Assembly: GCA_024347015.1 (NCBI GenBank)
Contig: AP024889.1
Span: 2,604,001-2,668,000 of the forward strand
Direction: 5' to 3'
Source: Vibrio pectenicida
GTDB lineage: Bacteria; Pseudomonadota; Gammaproteobacteria; Enterobacterales; Vibrionaceae
DNA: 64,000 nucleotides
A program made the translations under genes and the position numbers. The notes under the pieces are model-generated. The model was not told the origin of the DNA. It saw only the letters and a list, made by a program, of their open reading frames with translations, and did no database searches. Of the stretch, positions 54,073-61,567 are shown in pieces. Position 1 is the stretch's first letter. Every line of letters begins with the position of its first letter.

Positions 54073-54383
54073 AGGATGTCCTTTTCCATCCTTAACTCTT
54101 TGTTTTCTTTACGTAATCGCATTAAATCTGCTCGTTCGTCAGCAGAGAGCGCTGAGCCGGATTTTTCAGATTCAAATTTCGCTTTCCAGTTGTAAAGAAG
54201 CTTGTCTGTGACACCCAAAGATGCCGCTGCCTTTGAAACGCTGTAGCCTTGTTCAGTGATCAACGCCACCGCTTCTCGCCGAAATTCATCGGTATAACTT
54301 CTGTTTTTTCGTTTTGTCATAGTCACCTCAATAGTAGGATTATATTCCTTTATCAAAGTGTCCTGTTGGATTAAAGCAGATCA
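53691..54383 (-). mobile_element. Internally deleted IS3-family element
   Basis: Bounded on the minus strand by TGATCTG and CAGATCA. Imperfect terminal inverted repeats share TGATCTG and CAGGACAC with a variable middle (54358-54383 against 53691-53721). About 693 bp remain of an expected 1.2-1.3 kb. It encodes an intact OrfA and a broken, truncated OrfB. The 3-bp flanks (GTC and GTT) do not match, so no target duplication is evident. It lies between the two copies of the 350-bp repeat. Confidence 0.8.
54033..54320 (-). CDS. IS3-family OrfA (transposase DNA-binding subunit)
   Basis: A 95-residue HTH protein: SYTDEFRREAVALITEQGYSVSKAAASLGVT is the HTH_Tnp_1 motif, followed by a leucine-zipper coiled coil (ADLMRLRKENKELRMEKDILKKA). 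The ATG at 54320 is chosen over one 36 nt upstream because family homology starts at MTKRK. An A AAA AAG slippery site at its end is the usual IS3 frameshift signal. It is intact but its OrfB partner is dead. Confidence 0.88.
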   Translation of the reverse strand: MTKRKNRSYTDEFRREAVALITEQGYSVSKAAASLGVTDKLLYNWKAKFESEKSGSALSADERADLMRLRKENKELRMEKDILKKASALLLKETK

Positions 54384-54623
54384 GTTTTCTGCGAGCGTTC
54401 CACTTTGCCATTCAAGTGACGAAAGCCAGGCTTATTTAGACGAAACTTGATCCAATAACTTTACAATTATCTATTATGCTCTCCCGCTCACATTTAGACA
54501 AAAACAATCACTTTTTATCTTGACATATAATGAGTGATACCGCTGAGTGAGGGGAGACCATTACTTCAGAACTGCTATCTATGTATTTCTGAATATAAAA
54601 CGTATTGCAAAGATCAACACGCC
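54384..54623. other. Gap between IS3 remnant and effector-like gene
   Basis: 240 bp of AT-rich non-coding DNA. I see no ORF and no convincing terminator for the gene ending at 54624. Confidence 0.4.
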
Positions 54624-56513
54624 CTAGTTATTCGATCCACGAACAGCACCATATTCAAGTAATATGGCAATCATTTCTTTTTTATCGTATTTAAATGCAT
54701 TATCTAACATTGTATCACCAGAATTAACTTTTATGAATACATGGTTCGGATCCACTAACCCACGTTCCAAAAATTCTTTCAAAATTTTCTCATCCGCAGA
54801 ATAATTGCTCAGATTGTACTGAATATCATAAAAAGTTGACATTTTCATTACATCCTGTCTAGTAAAACTGAATTTTGAGAATAACAAATCAACAACATCT
54901 TTTTTAGCGTATGTTATAGCATGTTCCATAACTTCATATGCATCATCCTTGTTTTTCAAATATACCGAAATAGCTTCAAAATTAGATGCTTTAACCGCTT
55001 CCTTCAAACTTATATCTCGTAACTTTACTTCTGTAAAATGATCGGTGCTAACCATTCTCGGGACATGAAACTCTGGTTGAAATACAAAATTTAGAATTCT
55101 GTCTAAGTTTTTAGCGTCCAAGTTTTCATCCAGAGCAAATTCTTTAAACTCTGTATCCTCGCTGTTTCTAAGGAAATCTATGAGGTGTAGCCCCAGCCCA
55201 AGTTTCATATCTTTAGAACTAAAGATAGGAATATCTATTCTACCTTTATCTCCATGAACTTTACGAAAAATTTCTCTGTTTACCCTAGAAAACTGTGCTA
55301 TGAATTCCTGATGTTCGTGCGTATATGCAGGTGGTACAGTATTATCAAAATGATCAGTCAATGTCAGATACCCATGAGGAAATTGCCCATCAACTATATA
55401 AGCATTGCCTCCAAAATCTACAGTTGTATGGCGGGTATTGAGAGGAAGTTGAGCCTCATCATCAGAAAATTCAACGCCAAAAAAAACAAAATCCTGATTG
55501 CTTAGACATCTTATATCATCAGAATACGTATTGCTTGCAGTACTAATTCCATTAGATTGCAACTTATTCAACGACTTGATGTTAAGTGTTCCATCAGCAT
55601 CTACTAAATTTGAGTTACTTTGATGTCTAAAATGGATTTTTGTATTTACCACTTTACTTAGCAAAGCCCTTTCGTCTGAGGTTAAATCATGGACTTTTTC
55701 TATTATTTTTGCTAAATAGTGTTTAGATACACTATTAAGATGTTGCAGTGAATGTAATGAAGATTTTCGTCCTGATGGCTCTGCCAGATCTATGTCCAAT
55801 TTTTTGAAATTAGCACCTTTAGAAAACATTTCAGAATAGCTCTGAGCTGCTATTGTTTTCTTAAAAAATGCTTTTATTGTATCCGCACTTCTGTGCTCTA
55901 AATCACTACTCTTAGGCATCGCATCCGGAGATTTTTGTGCAGAAATAACATCATTTTTCATGGATAAATAACCAATAAAATCTTTCCCAAATCCTAGATT
56001 ATAATAGGAATGTACTCGGGTAAAACCCAATTCATAAAGTGTACTCTCTATCTGACTTGATTTTTGATTTGGAGCTGTCAATAGTTCCATTTCTTCTATA
56101 ATAAACGCATCCATTTTATTAAACCCAAATTGGTTCGATACCTCATTAACTGCATATTCTAAAGCCGCAGTATCTAATATCCAAGCAGGTGCAATAATGA
56201 ATGCTGGTTCTTCAAGATCACTTATATCATGTTTGTTAGTGCCGTGATAAACATTACGATGTTTCTCTACAGGATGAATTGAGCCATAATCAGCAAGGAC
56301 GGGAACAATTGATGCTCGTCCTCCCTCTTTTAGTACGGTATTGGCAATACTATTCGCTAAATCTCGATCATCTCCACCATCTGTATAAGGGTTGATAATA
56401 ACAACATCCCTTGTTTCTCTTGTTGGGCTCTTATCATCATTTGCAGCTAATGATGTGAAAGAGATTGCATAAAAAACAACCAGCATGTAGATGGGATTAA
56501 AATTTATTTTCAT
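54624..56513 (-). CDS. OspC-family ADP-riboxanase-like protein with signal peptide and new N-terminal domain
   Basis: A 629-residue protein (ATG at 56513; a GTG five codons upstream is also possible). Residues 1-23 form a Sec-type signal peptide ending SLA. Residues about 35-195 are an unrecognised domain opening VVIINPYTDGGDDRDLANSI. Residues about 205-629 match Shigella OspC1/2/3 along their length: ADTIKAFFKKTIAAQSYSEMF, HFRHQSNSNL, DFVFFGVEF, HTTVDFGGNAYIVDG, GYLTLTDHFDN, KDMKLGLGLHLIDFLR, then ankyrin-type repeats ending SGDTMLDNAFK and LLEYGAV. Glu348 in FFGVEF corresponds by my alignment to the catalytic Glu192 of OspC3. OspC proteins use NAD to ADP-riboxanate arginines of host proteins such as caspase-4/11. 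Here there are no type III genes nearby. The base composition is visibly more AT-rich than the core genes, suggesting transfer. Confidence 0.88.
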   Translation of the reverse strand: MKINFNPIYMLVVFYAISFTSLAANDDKSPTRETRDVVIINPYTDGGDDRDLANSIANTVLKEGGRASIVPVLADYGSIHPVEKHRNVYHGTNKHDISDLEEPAFIIAPAWILDTAALEYAVNEVSNQFGFNKMDAFIIEEMELLTAPNQKSSQIESTLYELGFTRVHSYYNLGFGKDFIGYLSMKNDVISAQKSPDAMPKSSDLEHRSADTIKAFFKKTIAAQSYSEMFSKGANFKKLDIDLAEPSGRKSSLHSLQHLNSVSKHYLAKIIEKVHDLTSDERALLSKVVNTKIHFRHQSNSNLVDADGTLNIKSLNKLQSNGISTASNTYSDDIRCLSNQDFVFFGVEFSDDEAQLPLNTRHTTVDFGGNAYIVDGQFPHGYLTLTDHFDNTVPPAYTHEHQEFIAQFSRVNREIFRKVHGDKGRIDIPIFSSKDMKLGLGLHLIDFLRNSEDTEFKEFALDENLDAKNLDRILNFVFQPEFHVPRMVSTDHFTEVKLRDISLKEAVKASNFEAISVYLKNKDDAYEVMEHAITYAKKDVVDLLFSKFSFTRQDVMKMSTFYDIQYNLSNYSADEKILKEFLERGLVDPNHVFIKVNSGDTMLDNAFKYDKKEMIAILLEYGAVRGSNN

Positions 56514-56585
56514 TTTTTGTTCGTCCACTATTGATATTGTTGTGAATTTTTAAGAAATGCTAAAAATGGAGTTAATTGTAATGAA

Positions 56586-56921
56586 AGCCTGTTTAAGGCC
56601 TATCAGGTATTACCCTGAGTTTGATAGTAATATCATTATAAGTTGCAGTAATGCAGCGGGGACACACACCTAAAGTATGGAGATTTTACCGAGAGCAACT
56701 TTAGTGATGATATCCACGGTAAACTGAGATTGAGTATCCATAACGATTATCCTACACACCCCTAACTAATTCGTAGCACTAGTCAAAGGATTGGGTAAAA
56801 ATAGAGACCGTTAATTTCCCTCGGTAATTAAGCGAACGACAAAGTGGCTTGGTAGTTACGATACGACAGAATCGCTTGGTGAGCACAAAGGTGTACTTTT
56901 GTGTACTAACATGTTTTTGCC
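56586..56921 (-). repeat. Non-autonomous IS-derived repeat, copy 2 (336 bp)
   Basis: Direct repeat of 53192-53554, almost identical from the CCTGAG at about 56613 to the GTTTTTGCC at 56921. It lacks the ~25-nt insertion of copy 1 and carries the same 23-codon transposase stub. With copy 1 it brackets the IS3 remnant and the OspC-like gene, ending 73 nt upstream of that gene's start; outward promoters from the repeat could influence it. Confidence 0.8.
56670..56741 (-). pseudogene. Transposase N-terminal stub (23 codons), copy 2
   Basis: Same 23-residue product and same stop as the stub in copy 1. Identical deletion junctions in both copies show that the element spread in deleted form or was duplicated with the locus. 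Confidence 0.5.
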
Positions 56922-57194
56922 ACCTTTTTTGTTAGGTCTTTTACTCATTCACGTCCTGTTCATGAGTTTTGCCCTACTAAAAGTTATCTGAATCTAGCTG
57001 CGTCAAAATTATAAGTCACAGGGCGATCTTATCTGTTGCTATCCTATTGATTTATCCTTGAAGCCTAAAGAGAAAGAAGGCACTATTTGATCATAAAATA
57101 CGGACAGTCGCCGTATAGAAAGTGTTAGATCAAAGTAATCCAAATCGAAAAGTAATAACAACGAATAAAACCTAAATTATCAAAAAGGACTCAA

Positions 57195-58202
57195 ATGTTT
57201 AAGAAACTTCCACTAGTCGTTCTAATTGTTTTCTCTATCGGTGCCAATGCTCATACTATCACACACGACACTACTCTAGACCAGCGTATAAGGGAGTTGA
57301 AGTCTATCGAAGTCTCCCCGGGAAATATCGACAAAAAAATCACTGAAGGTCAATTTGATAAGGTTTTCGAGCTATACAATAGTCTTAATGACGAACAACT
57401 AGCAATACAGAAATTTTCAAATTCAGTAGATACAACTAGTGTTATCAATAACTTGGATAAAAACAAAGCGGTAATTGCTAATGAGGCTTTTAATACTGTC
57501 CTTAGGAACACTGGAAAAACATTCCCAAAGTCTGCCAACTTCACGCCAAAGGGTATCATTGTGCTTGGCTCAACACCGGGTAAGGGCATTTTGGAAAGAC
57601 GCCTAGATGATGCTTATAAAATGGCAATAGACGACAAGTCACTACCAATTATTCTATCAGGAAAAGGGCGCGAAGAAGGCGTTGTAGAAGCTGACTACAT
57701 GTATAATTACCTTATTCGTAAGGGACTGAATAGTGACCGCTTGTACAAAGAGTCGTTATCTCTAGATACCGTTGGTAACGCAGAATTTTCATACTTTACT
57801 ATTACTGAAAATGAATCACTCAAAGATATCACGGACTGGTTGGTGATCACGAACAACTTCCACGCTATGCGTTCGCTAAACACTTTCAAGTACATTTTCC
57901 CTGATAACTACCGTTTAGAAGTATATTTGTCACCGCTTTTACCTGAAGGTGTTACAAATCCTGATAGGCTAAAAATCTTGAAACAACTTGTTACCGGAGA
58001 AATGAAATCAGTATCAAACTCACAGTTTATGGGGCTCCTGACTAATGAACGTTTTAATAAGAAAGAGCAACTCTTTAAGGCTGAGAATATAGAAGGACAA
58101 CCCTGTGCAATCTTGCAAGGGATGCTTATCAAGCATCCACTTTATAATGATAAAGTGGATGAATTGACTGAGCGCTTCAGTAAGTGCTTTACAGCTCAGT
58201 AA
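57195..58202 (+). CDS. Exported YdcF/SanA-like (DUF218) protein
   Basis: A 335-residue protein with a signal peptide (residues 1-19, MFKKLPLVVLIVFSIGANA) and a DUF218 domain from about residue 120: KGIIVLGSTPGKG, IILSGKGREEGVVEADYMYNYL, ESLSLDTVGNAEFS and WLVITNNFHAMRSL. These are the standard motifs of the YdcF/ElyC/SanA family, implicated in envelope integrity and possibly nucleotide-sugar or polyprenol binding; no reaction is firmly known. The first 100 residues are specific to this protein. An AAGGA ribosome site precedes the start. It stands alone in the island. Confidence 0.8.
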   Translation: MFKKLPLVVLIVFSIGANAHTITHDTTLDQRIRELKSIEVSPGNIDKKITEGQFDKVFELYNSLNDEQLAIQKFSNSVDTTSVINNLDKNKAVIANEAFNTVLRNTGKTFPKSANFTPKGIIVLGSTPGKGILERRLDDAYKMAIDDKSLPIILSGKGREEGVVEADYMYNYLIRKGLNSDRLYKESLSLDTVGNAEFSYFTITENESLKDITDWLVITNNFHAMRSLNTFKYIFPDNYRLEVYLSPLLPEGVTNPDRLKILKQLVTGEMKSVSNSQFMGLLTNERFNKKEQLFKAENIEGQPCAILQGMLIKHPLYNDKVDELTERFSKCFTAQ

Positions 58203-58353
58203 TTATCACTCGATAAATTATCTAATAATTGCCCCATTTTGGGTTACGTGTCGAAGTTCGAACAAAGATGATCGGGTAGATTCGATATAGAAAAATTAAT
58301 GGGTGACAAAAGGCAATGTATGGTTCGCCCCTTACGGTCAACCTTAATGCAGA

Positions 58354-58966
58354 GTTAGAGATATAGTCATGGCTGAGTGGGAAAATCCTAATATATTTGA
58401 TTCGAGTTATGGGCCTGATATTGAAATTACAAGGCTAGACTTGTATAGGTTACTTAATCAATTTATTGCGAGCCGCCGTCTTTCTGAAATGTGCGCGGAT
58501 GATCCTTATCTAAATCACGCTATGTATGCGCTTGATCATTTCTTCGAAATTGAGGCAACTCGAATCCTTTTAAGTTCTGCCGTGATTGCAAGAGTTATCG
58601 ATGATAGAGATGGCGATCTTAATAATTATGACACTACTTGTGGAAAGCTAATAAAAAACCTAAACAACCCTAATGATGTTGTAGATCTGAATCTTAGAGA
58701 AGCTTGCAATAAGATAATTCATGCTAAAACTATAAAGTATGATGTTGAAGTGCAACGTCAGGGTTATGACCAAAGGTTATTAAACCCTTATATGTACTAT
58801 TACGGTAGTTTAAAAGGGAAAAATTGGAAGGCTATCCTTAACGTTGTAGATTATGTTAAAAACTATACAGATAATGTCGTATAAAATCTCTAACAAACAC
58901 ATCAAAAATAGCTCAACTTCGTTGCGCTGGATCTCCCTGACGGTCGGCCTTTTATGTGGGCGCTAC
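58354..58966 (+). mobile_element. Possible integron-type gene cassette with degenerate attC
   Basis: The ORF at 58369 is preceded by GTTAGAG (58354-58360) and followed, 3 nt after its stop, by the exact complement CTCTAAC (58888-58894), the pair of core sites expected around an integron cassette. The ~79-nt segment after the ORF (58888-58966) contains ACGGTC..CCTT, also found at the same distance from the end of the 30 nt preceding 58360, as in the right halves of two related attC sites. The right end reads CGCTAC rather than GTTRRRY, so this attC would be damaged. No integrase gene is in the window. Confidence 0.42.
58369..58884 (+). CDS. Hypothetical protein, cassette-like
   Basis: A 171-residue, mainly helical, acidic protein without signal peptide or membrane segment. 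I do not recognise the family. The segment NLREACNKIIHAKTIKYDVE recalls HEPN-like small helical proteins, but the R-to-H spacing is one residue longer than the usual HEPN RNase motif, so this is only a hint. It starts 8 nt after a GTTAGAG core site and stops 3 nt before CTCTAAC, which fits a mobile cassette ORF. The ribosome site is weak, as is common for cassette genes. Confidence 0.7.
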   Translation: MAEWENPNIFDSSYGPDIEITRLDLYRLLNQFIASRRLSEMCADDPYLNHAMYALDHFFEIEATRILLSSAVIARVIDDRDGDLNNYDTTCGKLIKNLNNPNDVVDLNLREACNKIIHAKTIKYDVEVQRQGYDQRLLNPYMYYYGSLKGKNWKAILNVVDYVKNYTDNVV

Positions 58967-59034
58967 TTTTCAATACTTCAGCTAATCCGCTATATTCTAA
59001 TTTAGCAAAACCACTGACAAACTTTTGTCCAGTT

Positions 59035-59105
59035 ATAAGTCACGATACCAACGGGCTGTCTGTGATCACCAAGCGATTCTGTCGTACGAGTTAGTCGTGA
59101 CTTAT
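59035..59105. repeat. 71-bp element with 11-bp perfect inverted ends
   Basis: ATAAGTCACGA at 59035-59045 is the exact complement of TCGTGACTTAT at 59095-59105. Inside is TCACCAAGCGATTCTGTCGTA, identical in reverse orientation to a segment of both 350-bp repeats. It may be a relic of a related IS end. The longer word TTATAAGTCAC also occurs at 57009-57019. Confidence 0.5.
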
Positions 59106-59147
59106 CAGCAAATGTGGTAGAGCCTAAAACCACCACTTAGTTGTACT

Positions 59148-61487
59148 TTACCTTTGTTTAAGCCACTCTTTTAGTATCAAGAGATCGTTTTGGTATTCAT
59201 TCTTTATTTCCTCAACCCAATCATCAACATTTTCCCACCAAGCAGGGCGTTCTGGAGATTGTGCTTTTTGGGCGACCATTTGGATATGTTTAAGACCAAT
59301 TGATCCTGCTGCACCTTTAATCTTATGAGCTTCATCTACAATTCCTTGCTGATCTTTTGCAACCATATTGGAATCAAGTACTTTAATATACTCAGGCATC
59401 ATATTTTCAAACATGGTAATACTATCCAGTACAGGTCGAGGTCCGACTATAGCGACATAAGATTCAAGCATTTCAAGATCTAAGATTCGATGATAAAGAT
59501 CACTATTCTCTCCCACAATTACAGATTCCAGAGGCTCTGAATACGCGTGATATTCACCAGAAGTAAATTGAGTCATGATCTCCTGTACCGCCTTAACAGA
59601 TAAGGGCTTACTTATCGCTTCATCCATTCCGTTTTCTATATATTCACTTTTATTTTTAAGTACATTAGCTGTTAAAGCAATTAAAGGCGGGAGTTCTTTA
59701 TAAGTTTGGCGATAAAACCTAGCGACATCAAACCCTGTCATATCAGGGAGTTGAATATCTAGAAAAACAAGGTCATAAATCTCCGGATCAAACATTTCAA
59801 TCGCATCTTGGCCTGTCATCGCCACAGTAACCTCATGACCCATACTTTCAAAAAGTGAACGAGCAACCGTGATATTGAGTTCAATATCCTCGACCATAAA
59901 TATATTTAATTCTTGCTGTTCTTGTTGTGAGCACTCTAATATTTTTTCAGTCGTCGAAATAGGGACACAAATTGTTACCGTAAAAGTACTACCAAAACCC
60001 TCTTCACTGCTGACCTCAATATCTCCTCCCATCATCCTTATTAACTGCTTAGAAACCGCCAAACCAATACCAGTTCCCACTGCATGGAGGTTATTTTTGC
60101 TCGACTTAACTTGATAATACATAGCAAAAATTTTATCTAATTCAGACTCTGGGATCCCGATGCCGCTATCCTCCACTTCGATGGTGATATGAGCCAAATT
60201 GTTTTGAACTTCAGCCTCCACCGTCAGTACAACCCCACCTTCTTTAGTGAATTTCATTGCGTTGCTAATAAGGTTCCAAAGCACTTGTCGAAGTCGAGTG
60301 GCATCAACTTCAATAGAAGCTGGCAATTCACTTAAGCGCTCTAAATCAAAACGTAGATTTTTTTGGGACGCCATTAAAGCAGAAATACTCTCCAGTTCAG
60401 CGATAAACTCTTCAAAGTTTAAACTGGCAGGAAATAGCTCAAGTTTTCTGCGATCAAACTTATCCATATCAATAATATCGTTAAATATATTCCCCAAAGT
60501 AATCGCACTAACATTGATAGTTTTCATTTGGTGACGCTGTTCATCCGTGAGTTGAGTATCAAGCAACATACGACTTAGCCCAACGATACCGTTTAATGGA
60601 GTACGTAGCTCATGGCTAATCGTTGAGATAAAGGTTGTCTTATCTCGGCTGGCCTTTTCTAACGACTCTTCATGTCGCTTACGTTCAGTGATATCACGCC
60701 CAAAGCCAACTAACCCTAAGTGACGCCCATCTTTGCTATAAAAAGGAACCTTACGTAATTCAAAAAAGCTTTTTTGCCCATCAGGGTATTCCAACCATTG
60801 TTCGTATGTTAGAGCCTTATTATCCGAAAAAACTTTTTGATCTGTATCGACAATTTGCTGGGCCACTTCTTTACGATATACATCCCACGGCGTCAGACCC
60901 ACTAATTGATTTTCTTTTTTTCCAGTCAATTCCTCCATCGCCCTATTACAACCAGAAAATAAACCATCTGCATTACGGTAATAGATAAGATCAGGTGAAG
61001 CATCGATGAAAGAGCGCAGAAGTGCTGTTCTTTCAGCTAATTCAAGCTGGGTTCTTTCACGCTGATAGACCTCGTTTTCAAGATCTTTCATCGCTTCTTC
61101 TCGTGCTTCTTCAGCCTTAATCCTCTCCTCGATTTCCAAGTTCAGCTTAGATATGTTTTGATGAAGCTTGTGGTTTAAATCCTGATCCCGTGAACGCATA
61201 TCTCTGAGTTTGGAGACCAACTTAGATAAGCGTTGCCTAGCTTCTTCAAGCTGATCCACAACAACAGATAAGAAGTAGACCGCCCAAGGAGTGATCAAAA
61301 GACCAAAAAATACCGATCGTACTATGTCGATATCGTCCACACGACCACTAAGAACTAGCGTGATACCAACTTGAACTACCACAGCCAAAGCTACGATCGC
61401 TAGAGCAAGAAGAAGAGAAAAACGTAAAATACCGAGCTTAACGAGAAGATCGACATAATATTGAGCGAGGTTTTTTATAAGTTTCAT
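59148..61487 (-). CDS. arcB: Aerobic respiration sensor histidine kinase ArcB
   Basis: A 779-residue tripartite hybrid kinase. Order: two membrane helices (about residues 22-47 and 57-77), coiled coil, PAS domain (about 155-268), HisKA with His292 in STISHELRTPLNG, HATPase, receiver with Asp577 in FLDIQLPDMTGF, and HPt with His721 in EAHKIKGAAGS. It senses the quinone redox state and phosphorylates ArcA under low oxygen. Of the two PAS cysteines that control E. coli ArcB, Cys180 is conserved but the Cys241 position is Phe (YPDGQKSFFELRK). A wobble-containing hairpin, CGTGCGATA/TATCGTACG, lies just before its ribosome site. Confidence 0.97.
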   Translation of the reverse strand: MKLIKNLAQYYVDLLVKLGILRFSLLLALAIVALAVVVQVGITLVLSGRVDDIDIVRSVFFGLLITPWAVYFLSVVVDQLEEARQRLSKLVSKLRDMRSRDQDLNHKLHQNISKLNLEIEERIKAEEAREEAMKDLENEVYQRERTQLELAERTALLRSFIDASPDLIYYRNADGLFSGCNRAMEELTGKKENQLVGLTPWDVYRKEVAQQIVDTDQKVFSDNKALTYEQWLEYPDGQKSFFELRKVPFYSKDGRHLGLVGFGRDITERKRHEESLEKASRDKTTFISTISHELRTPLNGIVGLSRMLLDTQLTDEQRHQMKTINVSAITLGNIFNDIIDMDKFDRRKLELFPASLNFEEFIAELESISALMASQKNLRFDLERLSELPASIEVDATRLRQVLWNLISNAMKFTKEGGVVLTVEAEVQNNLAHITIEVEDSGIGIPESELDKIFAMYYQVKSSKNNLHAVGTGIGLAVSKQLIRMMGGDIEVSSEEGFGSTFTVTICVPISTTEKILECSQQEQQELNIFMVEDIELNITVARSLFESMGHEVTVAMTGQDAIEMFDPEIYDLVFLDIQLPDMTGFDVARFYRQTYKELPPLIALTANVLKNKSEYIENGMDEAISKPLSVKAVQEIMTQFTSGEYHAYSEPLESVIVGENSDLYHRILDLEMLESYVAIVGPRPVLDSITMFENMMPEYIKVLDSNMVAKDQQGIVDEAHKIKGAAGSIGLKHIQMVAQKAQSPERPAWWENVDDWVEEIKNEYQNDLLILKEWLKQR

Positions 61488-61567
61488 TGGGCGCTCCGTA
61501 CGATAAGGTTGTGAAATATTACCTTTTTTCGTATCGCACGGCTAAGAGTTCTAACTCCCACCACCTT

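Noticed and set aside
56925..56935. GTTAGGT core-like site after repeat copy 2
   Set aside because: A single seven-base match without a partner site is expected by chance.
51849..59147. Type III secretion or chaperone genes near the OspC-like gene
   Set aside because: None of the neighbouring genes resembles secretion apparatus or a class I effector chaperone.
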